Shown here: piece after piece, positions 33,870 through 42,187 of the stretch | How positions within the stretch are numbered: the stretch's first letter is position 1 | Layout: every line of letters begins with the position of its first letter | Origin: JACVRW01 sp963728495 | Lineage (GTDB): Bacteria > Actinomycetota > Thermoleophilia > Solirubrobacterales > Thermoleophilaceae | Direction: 5' to 3' | NCBI GenBank assembly: GCA_963728495.1 | Contig: CAVSKI010000005.1 | Coordinates: forward strand, 124,001-188,000 | DNA length: 64,000 bases | Position numbers and translations under genes: made by a program | The notes under the pieces: model-generated | The model's database searches: none | What the model saw: only the letters and a program-made list of their open reading frames with translations | Told to the model about the DNA's origin: nothing

Positions 33870-35281
33870 CGGTCACCGCGTCGTTCTTGACGGACCCGGA
33901 CTTCATCCGTGTCCTCTACCTGATCGCCTTTGCGCTGTTCATCTTCGGGCTGCGGCTGCTCAACCACCCACGTACCGCGCGCCGAGGGAACATGCTGGCG
34001 GCGGTGGGGATGGCCGTGGCGGTCGTGGCCACGTTGCTCTACCCCTTTGTCGGCGACTACCTGCTGATCGCGCTCGGCATCGCCGTCGGCACGGCGATTG
34101 GGGTGCCCGCGGCGCGCAGCGTGAAGATGACCGCCATGCCGCAGATGGTGGCGCTGTTCAACGGCGTCGGCGGCGGGGCGGTCGCGCTGATCTCGTTCGT
34201 CGAGTACCGCGAGTCGCTCTCCCTCGGATTCAACCCCGAGCTCGAAACGCTGATCCCCATCCTGTTTGCGGCGATCGTCGGATCGATCTCCTTCTGGGGC
34301 TCCAATATCGCCTTCGGAAAGCTCCAGGAGATCCTGCCCGGCCGCCCGATTCAGCTTCCCGGCCAGCAGTTCATCAACATCGCGCTGCTGGCGGTGGCCA
34401 TCGGCTGCGCTGTGGCCATCGCCGCCGGCACCGAGTCGCAGTTGCTCTTCCTGGTGATCCTGGTGTCCGCTGCGGCGCTGGGCAACATGTTCGTGCTGCC
34501 GATCGGCGGCGCGGACATGCCCGTGGTCATCTCGCTGCTCAACGCCTTCACCGGGCTTTCGGCGGCCGCGGCGGGCATGGCGCTCGACAACGTGGCGCTG
34601 ATCGTGGGCGGCATGCTGGTGGGCGCCTCGGGCACGATCCTCACGACGCAGATGGCCGAGGCGATGAACCGGTCGGTGGTCAATGTGCTCGTCGGGGGCT
34701 TCGGCGGCGTGACCGTGGTCGGCGGCACGGGCGACGACGGCGAGGCCAAGCCGGTGCGATCCACCGACGCGTCCGACGTGGCCATCCAGCTCGCGTATGC
34801 CTCCCGGGTGGTGGTGGCGCCGGGGTACGGGATGGCAGTGGCCCAAGCTCAGCACACGGTCCGCGAGCTGGCCGACGAGCTCGAGAAGCGCGGGGTGCGC
34901 GTGGACTACGCCATCCACCCGGTGGCGGGCCGCATGCCCGGCCACATGAACGTGCTGCTGGCTGAGGCCGACGTGCCCTACGACCATCTCAAGGAAATGG
35001 ACGAGATCAACCCCGAGTTCCCGCAGACCGACGTGGCGCTCGTGATCGGCGCCAACGACGTGACCAACCCGGACGCCCGCGAGAACGAGGGCTCGCCCAT
35101 ATACGGCATGCCGATCCTCGACGTCGACAAGGCGGGCCAGGTGATCGTGCTCAAGCGCTCGATGAACACCGGCTTCGCCGGCATCGACAACCCGCTCTTC
35201 TACAACGAGAACACGGCGCTGCTCTTCGGCGACGCGAAGGAGTCCGTGGCGTCGGTGCTGAGCGAGGTCAAGGAGCTCTAG
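33866..35281 (+). CDS. pntB: NAD(P) transhydrogenase beta subunit
   Basis: A 471-residue subunit starting at TTG33866 in a TTGA overlap with the pntAB stop. Eight or nine membrane helices cover residues 12-265, including the proton-channel region with KMTAMPQMVALFNGVGGGAV. The NADP-binding domain III from about 290 has VVVAPGYGMAVAQAQHTVRE, GRMPGHMNVLLAEADVPYD and VIGANDVTNPDA. The complex uses the proton gradient to make NADPH from NADH. A hairpin of the short repeat family follows the gene. Confidence 0.94.
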   Translation: MTVTASFLTDPDFIRVLYLIAFALFIFGLRLLNHPRTARRGNMLAAVGMAVAVVATLLYPFVGDYLLIALGIAVGTAIGVPAARSVKMTAMPQMVALFNGVGGGAVALISFVEYRESLSLGFNPELETLIPILFAAIVGSISFWGSNIAFGKLQEILPGRPIQLPGQQFINIALLAVAIGCAVAIAAGTESQLLFLVILVSAAALGNMFVLPIGGADMPVVISLLNAFTGLSAAAAGMALDNVALIVGGMLVGASGTILTTQMAEAMNRSVVNVLVGGFGGVTVVGGTGDDGEAKPVRSTDASDVAIQLAYASRVVVAPGYGMAVAQAQHTVRELADELEKRGVRVDYAIHPVAGRMPGHMNVLLAEADVPYDHLKEMDEINPEFPQTDVALVIGANDVTNPDARENEGSPIYGMPILDVDKAGQVIVLKRSMNTGFAGIDNPLFYNENTALLFGDAKESVASVLSEVKEL

Positions 35282-35291
35282 AACCATCCGC

Positions 35292-35312
35292 GCAGCCGGC
35301 CGAGCCGGCTGC
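35292..35312. terminator. GC-rich hairpin terminator of the short repeat family
   Basis: A perfect 9-bp stem GCAGCCGGC-CGA-GCCGGCTGC followed by TTGCG lies between the convergent pntB and RemA-like genes. The sequence resembles the tandem hairpins at 5111-5210 and the one at 51500. Position and symmetry suggest a bidirectional terminator. Confidence 0.7.
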
Positions 35313-35319
35313 TTGCGCC

Positions 35320-35583
35320 CTAGAGCAGGGATTCCTGGCCGGCCGCAGCGCGGCGGCGGCGCGGAATGCCGGCCGCCTCGGCCAGCGCGCCCTCGACGTC
35401 GATCATGATCGCGCGCTCGGAGCGCGACGCGACTATCGGCTCGCTGAGGCCGTCAACGTGCACGTAGGTGCGACGTCCGTCACGCCGGTCCGCCCCCTCG
35501 AGCGGAACGAGCGCAAACACACGGTCGGCCCGGACGAACTTGCCGTAACCGAGGTGGACCATGCGGGGATCACGCTTGGGCAT
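35320..35583 (-). CDS. RemA/DUF370-like small regulatory protein
   Basis: An 87-residue protein. The segment MVHLGYGKFVRADRVFALVP and later EPIVASRSERAIMIDVEGAL resemble the DUF370/RemA family, whose founder is a DNA-binding matrix regulator in Bacillus. Compared with RemA it carries an extra segment in the middle (EGADRRDGRRTYVHVDG) and a basic tail. Assignment is by motif memory and is moderate. It converges on pntB and lies 75 bp downstream of the SDR gene on the same strand. Confidence 0.6.
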   Translation of the reverse strand: MPKRDPRMVHLGYGKFVRADRVFALVPLEGADRRDGRRTYVHVDGLSEPIVASRSERAIMIDVEGALAEAAGIPRRRRAAAGQESLL

Positions 35584-35658
35584 CGGCTTGTGACGATAGC
35601 CGCCACCCCGGCCGCATCGGGGGCGATAGGACGGTGGACCGGTAAGTGGCGCGGTGGT

Positions 35659-36570
35659 CTACGAAAACCCGGAGCTCATGCTCTCCGAGGTGCGCGCACT
35701 GCTTGCCTCGCCGCCCGCGCCCACCGGCGCCGATGCCTCCTCTACGCCGCGGTCGTCGACATCCGCCAGGAAGAGCCGGTCGGCCTCGGCCGCGGTCTCG
35801 AAGGCGGTCCGGTCGATGAGCGGCGACAGGGCGGTGCGCAGCACCAGCAGCGCCTTCGCCCAACCCGGCACCACCACCCAGCGCCGGCGCTCGGCGATAC
35901 CGGCGGCTACCGCCTCACCCACGGCTGAGACCGGGTAGGTCTTGCCGAGGCGGCCCGGCAGCTCGCCGCGGAACTTGCCCAATGTCGGATGGGCGTCCCC
36001 GCCGCGCACCATGTCGGTGTCGATCCACGAGAAGTAGCCCACGCCCACGTCCACTCCGAGATGCTTGACCTCGACACGCAGCGAGTCGGCGAACGCCTCG
36101 GCTCCGGCCTTGCTCGCCGCGTAGGCCGCGAGGCCTGGGCTGTGCACCGCGGCCGCCAGAGAGGCAATTACCAGAACGTAGCCCTGGCGCTCGATTATCT
36201 GAGGCAGACAGACCCGCACCGTTCGCCAGACGCCCAGCAGGTTGACCTCGAGCGTGCGCTCGAACGCGCGCGGATCGATCGAGCGCGTCATGCCCGCTGG
36301 GGCGATGCCCGCGTTGGCAACCACCGTGTCCACGCCGCCGAAGCGCTCGACCGCGCCCTCCACGGCCCGTTCAAGCGCGTCCCAGTCGGTGACGTCGCAA
36401 TCGAACCAAGCGGCGTTTGCGCCGCACTGGCGAGCCACGCGCTCAAGCTCTTCCGGCTCGAGCCCGGCGAGCGCCACGTTGGCGCCGCGCGCCGCAAGGC
36501 GCCGGGCCGACTCGGCGCCGATGCCGCGGGCGGATCCTGTGATGAACACGGTCTTGCCTCGCAGATCCAT
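35659..36570 (-). CDS. SDR family oxidoreductase
   Basis: A 303-residue short-chain dehydrogenase from ATG36570. The cofactor motif is TGSARGIG (residues 11-18), the NAG motif reads VANAGIAP, and catalytic residues lie in IASLAAA and YAASKAGAEAF. The C-terminal extension of about 60 residues (DRLFLADVDDRGVEEA onward) is polar and probably disordered. SDRs of this type act on hydroxysteroid-like or lipid substrates in actinobacteria. It lies 10 bp downstream of the HD-GYP gene on the same strand. Confidence 0.87.
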   Translation of the reverse strand: MDLRGKTVFITGSARGIGAESARRLAARGANVALAGLEPEELERVARQCGANAAWFDCDVTDWDALERAVEGAVERFGGVDTVVANAGIAPAGMTRSIDPRAFERTLEVNLLGVWRTVRVCLPQIIERQGYVLVIASLAAAVHSPGLAAYAASKAGAEAFADSLRVEVKHLGVDVGVGYFSWIDTDMVRGGDAHPTLGKFRGELPGRLGKTYPVSAVGEAVAAGIAERRRWVVVPGWAKALLVLRTALSPLIDRTAFETAAEADRLFLADVDDRGVEEASAPVGAGGEASSARTSESMSSGFS

Positions 36571-36580
36571 GGCGGCCACT

Positions 36581-37636
36581 CTAAGCACTGCGTCGCAGCG
36601 CGGTGCGGCTCGCGGAATGGTCCAGGGCCACGAGCTCGTCGAGCGTGTCCAGGAACGCATCCAGGATCGCCGGGTCGAACTGGGTGGCTCGACCCATGCG
36701 GATCATCTCGGTCGCCGTCGCCAGCGGCATCGCGGGCCGGTAGACGCGATCGTGGGTCAGCGCGTCGAAGACGTCGATCACCGCGGTTATGCGTCCTTCG
36801 ATGGGGATGGCTTCACCCACCAGCCTGCGCGGATATCCGGAGCCGTCCCAGCACTCGTGGTGGCTCCAGGCGATGGTGGCCGCGGTCTCGAGCAGGTCGC
36901 TGCCCGAGCCGGTCAGCAGTCGATATCCGATCTCCGCATGCTTCTCCATCCGCCCCCGCTCGACGTCGGTCAGTCCTTCCGACTTGAGCAGGATCTCGTC
37001 GGAGATGCCGATCTTGCCGACGTCGTGCAGAGGCGCCGCCAGCCGGATGAGCTCGCAGCGAGCCGGGTCCAGACGCAAGCGTCGCGCCACCACCGCGGCG
37101 CCGTTACCGATGCGCTCCACGTGCTCACCGGTCTCCCGGCTGCGGAACTCGATGGCCAGCGACAAACGCCGGATCGTCTCCTCTCGCGAGCGACGCAACT
37201 CCTGCGTGCGCTCCTCGACCCGGTGCTCGAGCAGCGCTCGATGGTCGCGGTTCTCGAGCTCCAGCCGGCGGCGGCCGAGCGCGTTGGTCACGTTGATCTG
37301 GACCTCGTGACGCTTGAAGGGCTTGACCAGATAGCCGTAGGCGCCGATCTCGAGAACCGACTCGGCGAGTGCCGGGTCGTCGATGCCGGTGGCCATCAGC
37401 ACAGCCACGTCAGGATGGTGTTCGCGGATCCAGCGCGTCAGGTCCGTGCCGGACTCACCGGGCATGTTCACGTCGCAGATGACGATCGAGAAACCCTGGC
37501 GCGCGAGCAGCACCCGTGCTTCGGCGGCGTTGCCCGCCGTCTCGCACTCCCGTTCGCTCTCCGTGGTGACCATCCGCGCGATCATCTCGCGCACCGGCTG
37601 CTCGTCGTCGACTATCAGGACCCGGTCGACGCTCAT
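36581..37636 (-). CDS. HD-GYP domain response regulator (putative cyclic-di-GMP phosphodiesterase)
   Basis: A 351-residue protein. ATG37636 overlaps the kinase stop in ATGA. The receiver domain has Asp10-Asp11, phosphoacceptor Asp55 and Lys105. A coiled linker (about 125-160) leads to an HD-GYP domain with HDVGKIG (His204-Asp205), a metal His-rich SHHECWDGSGYP and GYP at 267-269. HD-GYP enzymes hydrolyse cyclic-di-GMP. Translational coupling to the hybrid kinase makes the two a likely two-component system. Confidence 0.92.
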   Translation of the reverse strand: MSVDRVLIVDDEQPVREMIARMVTTESERECETAGNAAEARVLLARQGFSIVICDVNMPGESGTDLTRWIREHHPDVAVLMATGIDDPALAESVLEIGAYGYLVKPFKRHEVQINVTNALGRRRLELENRDHRALLEHRVEERTQELRRSREETIRRLSLAIEFRSRETGEHVERIGNGAAVVARRLRLDPARCELIRLAAPLHDVGKIGISDEILLKSEGLTDVERGRMEKHAEIGYRLLTGSGSDLLETAATIAWSHHECWDGSGYPRRLVGEAIPIEGRITAVIDVFDALTHDRVYRPAMPLATATEMIRMGRATQFDPAILDAFLDTLDELVALDHSASRTALRRSA

Positions 37637-40032
37637 GACGCAACTCGGGAATGGAGACATTCGCTCACCCGGGACAGGAGGTCCTCGGCGCTGAAGGGCT
37701 TCTCGAGCACCGCCACGCCGCTGTCGCGCGGGCCATGGCGCAGGACCACGTCGCTCGTGTAGCCGGACATGTAGAGCACCTTGATGTCGGGCCGCCTCTC
37801 GAGCAGACGCTCGGCCAACTCGGCGCCGGACATCACCGGCATGACCACGTCGGTCACCAGCAGATCGATCTCTTCGTCACGCGCTGCGCACAGGTCGAGC
37901 GCCGCCTCGCCGTTGGCAGCCTCGAGAACCTCGTAACCGTGTTCGCTCAGGATGCGGCTCGTCAACGCACGCACCTGAGCTTCGTCCTCCACCACCATGA
38001 TCGTCTCGCCGTGCCCGGACGGCAGCCCGGCGCTCACGTCCGCCGGCGGCTGGGGTGCGTCCTCCGCCGCCGGCAGCCAGATCGAAACGGTGGTGCCCTT
38101 GCCCAGCTGCGAGTGGATGCTCACCTCGCCGCCCGCCTGGCTGACGATCCCGTAGACGCTGGCCAGACCGAGCCCCGTCCCCTGCCCCTTCGGCTTGGTC
38201 GTGAAGAAGGGATCGAAGGCCTGCGCGGCCACGCTGGGGGGCATGCCGGTGCCCGTGTCCTCGACGGTCAGATGCACCCAGCGGCCGTCAGGCAGGTCGG
38301 GTGGCGCGACCTCGGTATTGCGCGTGCGAATGGTGAGCCGACCGCCGCCCGGCATCGCGTCGCGCCCGTTCACGGCCAGATTGACGAAAATCTGCTCGAG
38401 CTGGCCGCCGCCGGCGCGGGTGGGCCAGAGATCGGGACCGGGATCGCTGCGCAGCTCGATGTGCTCCCCGATCGTGCGGCGCAGCATCTCCTCCGTGCCC
38501 GCCAGGGCCTCGTTCACGTCGACCACGCGCACCTGCACCGGCTCCCGCCGGCTGAACACCAACAGTTGACGCGTGAGACCGGCGGCGCGTTCCGCCGCGC
38601 GCCTGATCTGGTCGATGTCGTCATAGAGCCCAGAGCTCTTGTCGGCTTCCTCGAGGGCGAACTCGGCGAAGTTGAGGATCACCGCGAGGAGGTTGTTGAA
38701 GTCGTGAGCCACGCCGCCCGCCAGCTGGCCGACGCTCTCGAGCCGCCGGACGCGCTGCAACTGCTGCTCGAGTTGCTCCTCCCGCTCTCTGGTCACCGCG
38801 GCGCCGAGCACGGTGGCCACCGCCGAGACGAAGTTCAGGTCGTCCGCGCTGAAGGTTCGCGCCTCTCGCGTGTGAACCTCGAGCAGCCCGAAGGCCCCAT
38901 CCTTGCCCGGGATGGTCACCGACACGCCACTGCGAACGCCTCGTTCCAAGAGCACCGGCGGCGGTGGGAAACGCTTCTCGGACGCGAGCTCGGATACCAC
39001 CACCGGCTCCGCTTGGGCGAGCGTGAAGGCCACCAGCCCCTCCGTGACCGGCAGCCGCATTTTCCCCACGAGGTCCGCGTCCGAGCCCGTAGCCGCCCTC
39101 ATCACGACCTCGCGGCGACCCGGCAGCAACTCCAACACGCTGGGGTACTCGGCCCCGAGGGACTCGCCCAGCACCTCGACCGAGCGCCGCATGAGGGTCT
39201 CCGTGCCCCCACCAGTGAGGACCAGGCGACCCAGTTCTGCCACCGCGGCCTGCTGCTCGGCGCGCTTGGCGAGCTCGGTGGCGATGTGCTTGCGCTCGCT
39301 GATGTCCACCGCCACCCCGACCATCCCGAGCAGCTCGCCGTTGTCGTCGCGCACCGGCGAGGCCGTGAGGTAGGCATCGAAGCGACTGCCGTCGCGCCGG
39401 GTCAGCCTCAGCTCCATATCCCATTTGTGTCCGCGGGCCACCCGCTTGCGCACGTCGGGCAGCGTGGCCGCGGCGCGCGGGCTCCAGCCCTCGAGCTCCT
39501 CTGCGCGCTTGCCCAAGGCGTGATCGGCGGTCCATCCCATCAGCCGCGTCGCGCCCTGGTTCCAGTGCGTGACCACGCCGTCGAGGTCGGTCGCCACCAC
39601 CGCGGCGTCCACCTGGTCGAGCAGCTTGGCCTGGAAGCGCAGCGCCCGCTCGGTCTCCACCCGTCGCGAGCTGTCACGCGCGAGCGCGAGCAGCAGCTGC
39701 TCACCATCGGATTCCATCATCGCGACGCGGGTCTCAACCGGGAAGGTCGAGCCGTCCTTGCGGCGGTGGATGCCCTCGATCGTGGCCGGCAGCAGGAAGC
39801 TCGGTTCCCAGAAACGCTCAAAGTCGGCGGGTGTCGACGTGGTCACCACGTCGAAGACCGTCATGGCCAGCAGCTCCTCGCGCGCATAGCCGAGCGATGC
39901 CGCTGCCGACTCGTTCACGTCGACGATCTCGCCGTCGCGGGCGCACAGGTAGAACCCGTCGGCGGCGTCGTCAACGATCCGCCGAAAGCGGCTCTTCGCG
40001 CCACGACGAGGCCTGGCGAAGGGACGCACCAC
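37633..40032 (-). CDS. PAS/GAF hybrid sensor histidine kinase with C-terminal receiver
   Basis: About 799 residues from GTG40032 or GTG40029, just before the first PAS domain; the open frame runs further but is antisense to the rhodanese gene. Order: PAS (about 15-125, FRRIVDDAADGFYL), PAS with PAC (about 140-255), GAF (about 275-420), HisKA with phosphoacceptor in LAGGVAHDFNNLLAV, HATPase (NLAVNGRDAMP, GTGLGLASVYG) and a receiver domain (LLVTDVVMPVMSG). There is no membrane segment, so it is a cytosolic sensor. It pairs with the HD-GYP regulator by a 4-base overlap. Signal unknown. Confidence 0.92.
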   Translation of the reverse strand: MVRPFARPRRGAKSRFRRIVDDAADGFYLCARDGEIVDVNESAAASLGYAREELLAMTVFDVVTTSTPADFERFWEPSFLLPATIEGIHRRKDGSTFPVETRVAMMESDGEQLLLALARDSSRRVETERALRFQAKLLDQVDAAVVATDLDGVVTHWNQGATRLMGWTADHALGKRAEELEGWSPRAAATLPDVRKRVARGHKWDMELRLTRRDGSRFDAYLTASPVRDDNGELLGMVGVAVDISERKHIATELAKRAEQQAAVAELGRLVLTGGGTETLMRRSVEVLGESLGAEYPSVLELLPGRREVVMRAATGSDADLVGKMRLPVTEGLVAFTLAQAEPVVVSELASEKRFPPPPVLLERGVRSGVSVTIPGKDGAFGLLEVHTREARTFSADDLNFVSAVATVLGAAVTREREEQLEQQLQRVRRLESVGQLAGGVAHDFNNLLAVILNFAEFALEEADKSSGLYDDIDQIRRAAERAAGLTRQLLVFSRREPVQVRVVDVNEALAGTEEMLRRTIGEHIELRSDPGPDLWPTRAGGGQLEQIFVNLAVNGRDAMPGGGRLTIRTRNTEVAPPDLPDGRWVHLTVEDTGTGMPPSVAAQAFDPFFTTKPKGQGTGLGLASVYGIVSQAGGEVSIHSQLGKGTTVSIWLPAAEDAPQPPADVSAGLPSGHGETIMVVEDEAQVRALTSRILSEHGYEVLEAANGEAALDLCAARDEEIDLLVTDVVMPVMSGAELAERLLERRPDIKVLYMSGYTSDVVLRHGPRDSGVAVLEKPFSAEDLLSRVSECLHSRVAS

Positions 40033-40062
40033 TTGTTCGCTATCGGTTCGCGGCGTGGGATC

Positions 40063-40437
40063 TTGAGCTACTTTTCCGGTGGGTTGAGCGAAGCCGCCGA
40101 AATAGAAGAAGAGATCTCGCCCCGCCGAGCCGCCGAGCTGGTGGCCCAGGGGGCCCAGCTGATCGACGTGCGCCAAGACGACGAGCACGCGGTCGGACAC
40201 ATCGAAGGCTCTCAACACATCGAGCTCGATCGGCTGCCGAGTGAGGCGGGCGCGATCGATCGCGACCGCCCCGTGGTGTTCTACTGCCGCTCGGGGTCGC
40301 GCTCCGCGCTGGCCACACAGGCCTTCCGGGCCGCGGGCTACGAGGCCCACAACCTCACGGGCGGGCTGCTCGCCTGGAAGGCAGGTGGGCTCCCGCTCGA
40401 ACCGCCCGACGGCGTGGTGGCGGGACCGCAGGCCTAG
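40063..40437 (+). CDS. Single-domain rhodanese
   Basis: About 118-124 residues; only TTG codons (40063, 40084) are available as starts. The domain begins EEISPRRAAELVAQGAQLID and has GHIEGSQHIELDRL, the active loop YCRSGSRS with the catalytic cysteine, and NLTGGLLAWKAGGLPLE. It is a single rhodanese domain used for sulfur transfer or persulfide handling. It is divergent from the hybrid kinase; only about 30 bp separate the two starts. Element B follows its stop immediately. Confidence 0.85.
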   Translation: MSYFSGGLSEAAEIEEEISPRRAAELVAQGAQLIDVRQDDEHAVGHIEGSQHIELDRLPSEAGAIDRDRPVVFYCRSGSRSALATQAFRAAGYEAHNLTGGLLAWKAGGLPLEPPDGVVAGPQA

Positions 40438-40439
40438 TT

Positions 40440-40679
40440 GCGCTGCGCGAGCCGCCGCGCGCCGGGATCGGCGTCTTTACGACAGCACCCAGGGCGAGGA
40501 TCCGCCGGAACTGTCACTCCTGTCGCGGCGATGTAACACAAGCCCGTCGGGCAGGTGAATCCAGCCGCTGCCCTTTCAGCTGTCCTGTTTCGGTGTCGTA
40601 CTACGACACCCAGGCAGGACGGTGGCGCGAAACCGCGTTACGCCAAGGTGACACAGCCCACAAGACGGCCGTGGCCACC
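40440..40679. repeat. Long nested inverted-repeat element, copy B
   Basis: The left end 40440-40457 is identical to the 18-bp left end of copy A. The arm core CTGTCACTCCTGTCGCGGCG continues ATGTAACAC (40511-40539); it matches the reverse strand of copy C with two changes. GTTAC/GTGAC at 40637-40652 mirrors GTCAC/GTAAC. The centre is GTCCTG (40582) to CAGGAC (40615) enclosing a 9-bp hairpin GGTGTCGTA-C-TACGACACC. The right outer end is lost or lies in the convergent PfkB gene. It occupies the whole gap between two convergent genes. Confidence 0.75.
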
Positions 40680-41501
40680 CTAGTTGCGCAGCTGGCCCTC
40701 GTAGGGGCCGCGGCCCGTGAGGCAGGCGGCGCCGCAGCGGGCGGCCAGCTCCGCGGCCTCTCCGATGGACAGCCCGGTTCCCAGCCCGTAGGTCAGACCA
40801 GCCGCGAAGCTGTCCCCGCAGCCGTAGGCATCGCCGATCGGGCCGGGCAGCTCTGCGGCCCCCCAGCGGCCGGTCTCGCCGCCGAGCGTTTCGTACTCCC
40901 CCCCGGCGGCCCCCGCCGTGCGCACGACGTGGCGTGGAGGCGGGTCGAGGTCGCCGGGCGAATATTGCTCGCCGGGATCGCGCGCGCTCGCCACCAGGGC
41001 GTCGAGCTGCACGCCTGCTTCGGCGAGCGACGGCAGGCCGCGCGCCGTGGACACCAGCGCCCCCGCCTGGCGGGCCGCTCGAGCGGCCCCGGCATCTCCC
41101 GCGGTCAGGTACACCGCGTCGGTCTCGCGTAGCTCATCCCAGGGCAACGGGTCCGTGGCCGCCGGTCCCAGCCGGCTGCCGATCACGGTGATCGTGCGCT
41201 CGCCCGACCGGTCGATATGTACGAAGCCGCGGCGCTGAGCCTCGGCCCGAAAAACCGCCTCCACCCGCAACCCCAGCGCCTCCAGCCTCTCCTTGGCCCG
41301 GTGGCCCACCTCGTCGTCGCCGAGCGCCGTGTAGAGAGTGGCGGCCCCGGCCAGCTTGCAGAGCTGGAGCGCGGCCACCGCCCCGCCCCCGCCGGCCTCC
41401 TGCCAGGAGTCGCTCACGTGGACGATCTCGCCGGAGACGGGCACATGATCGACCCGGCCGAACTCGATCCACTCGACGTGTCCCACCACCGCGGCCCGCA
41501 C
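40680..41501 (-). CDS. PfkB family carbohydrate/nucleoside kinase
   Basis: About 273 residues if begun at GTG41501 (VRAAVVGHVEWIEF); GTG41519 or 41528 would add a few residues. Family features are EAGGGGAVAALQLCKLAG near residue 35, LTAGDAGAARAAR and the C-terminal signature DAYGCGDSFAAGL, where the usual GAGD is GCGD with the catalytic Asp kept. Members phosphorylate sugars such as ribose, fructose or ketodeoxygluconate, or nucleosides. The substrate is not clear. It is followed at its 3' side by repeat B. Confidence 0.85.
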   Translation of the reverse strand: MRAAVVGHVEWIEFGRVDHVPVSGEIVHVSDSWQEAGGGGAVAALQLCKLAGAATLYTALGDDEVGHRAKERLEALGLRVEAVFRAEAQRRGFVHIDRSGERTITVIGSRLGPAATDPLPWDELRETDAVYLTAGDAGAARAARQAGALVSTARGLPSLAEAGVQLDALVASARDPGEQYSPGDLDPPPRHVVRTAGAAGGEYETLGGETGRWGAAELPGPIGDAYGCGDSFAAGLTYGLGTGLSIGEAAELAARCGAACLTGRGPYEGQLRN

Positions 41502-41593
41502 AGCGCGGGAGTCTTCCACGCTCGGCACATCCGATGGCGCCGGCGCTGCGAAGGAAGACCGTAATTCCGGTCGAACCGAACGGTCAGACGAGT

Positions 41594-41749
41594 ATGACCC
41601 CCACGACTCAGACAATCAGGGATCAGGCGTTCCGAGCGGTCGAGTGCGACATCCCCGACGGGATGACGATCGCTCAGTATCGAGCCGCCCGTTCCCCGCG
41701 CCCGGCGCCCGCGCGCCGGCGCCGCGTGCCGCGCCTTCGCCGCCGCTGA
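41594..41749 (+). CDS. Small basic-tailed conserved-looking protein (51 aa)
   Basis: A 51-residue protein from ATG41594 with a conserved-looking N-terminal half (QTIRDQAFRAVECDIPDGMT, then IAQYRAAR) and an Arg/Pro-rich tail RPAPARRRRVPRLRRR. The frame is open 60 nt further upstream without a good start. It precedes the ArfB-like gene by 7 bp on the same strand. The basic tail of both proteins would suit nucleic-acid or ribosome binding; this is inference. I recall similar short actinobacterial proteins but cannot name a family. Confidence 0.55.
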   Translation: MTPTTQTIRDQAFRAVECDIPDGMTIAQYRAARSPRPAPARRRRVPRLRRR

Positions 41750-41756
41750 GCACCGG

Positions 41757-42170
41757 GTGAGCGACCGGCTGCGCATCGCTCGCGACGTCGAGCTGCCGCT
41801 GTCCGAGATAGAGCTGCGAGCAAGCCGTTCGTCGGGGCCGGGCGGCCAGCACGCCAACGTGACCGCGTCGCGGATGGAGGCGGTGTTCGACGTCGAGGCC
41901 TCGCAGACGTTGGACGACGAGCTCAAGCGCCGCATCCGTGCGCGGCTGGGGCCGGTGGTGCGGGCCACCGCTCAGGACACTCGCAGCCAGGCGCGCAACC
42001 GTGAGCTGGCGCTCGAGCGGCTTGCCTCGCGGCTCGCCTCCGCGCTCGTGGTGCAGCGTCCCCGCCGCCAGACGAAGCCCTCGGGGGCGGCGCGACGGCG
42101 GCGCGTGGACGCAAAGCGCCGGCGCGGTTCGGTCAAGCGCGACCGGCGACGGCCCGATCCCGACTCCTAG
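41757..42170 (+). CDS. arfB: ArfB-like peptidyl-tRNA hydrolase (ribosome rescue)
   Basis: A 137-residue release-factor-like protein from GTG41757. The catalytic GGQ is at 29-31 within RSSGPGGQHAN. After the globular domain (to about 105) comes a Lys/Arg-rich tail (RRRRVDAKRRRGSVKRDRRR), as in ArfB/YaeJ, where the tail enters the empty mRNA channel of stalled ribosomes. It should release nascent chains from non-stop complexes. The preceding small basic-tailed gene is probably in the same transcript. Confidence 0.85.
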   Translation: MSDRLRIARDVELPLSEIELRASRSSGPGGQHANVTASRMEAVFDVEASQTLDDELKRRIRARLGPVVRATAQDTRSQARNRELALERLASRLASALVVQRPRRQTKPSGAARRRRVDAKRRRGSVKRDRRRPDPDS

Positions 42171-42187
42171 CTCGGAGGCTGGGGTCG

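Noticed and set aside
37651..40437. A 928-codon open frame on the plus strand across the hybrid kinase gene
   Set aside because: It is antisense to a complete PAS/GAF/HisKA/HATPase/REC protein. Its product is His/Arg/Gln-rich without domains, except for the last 120 codons, which are the real rhodanese. High GC leaves few stops in the opposite frame.
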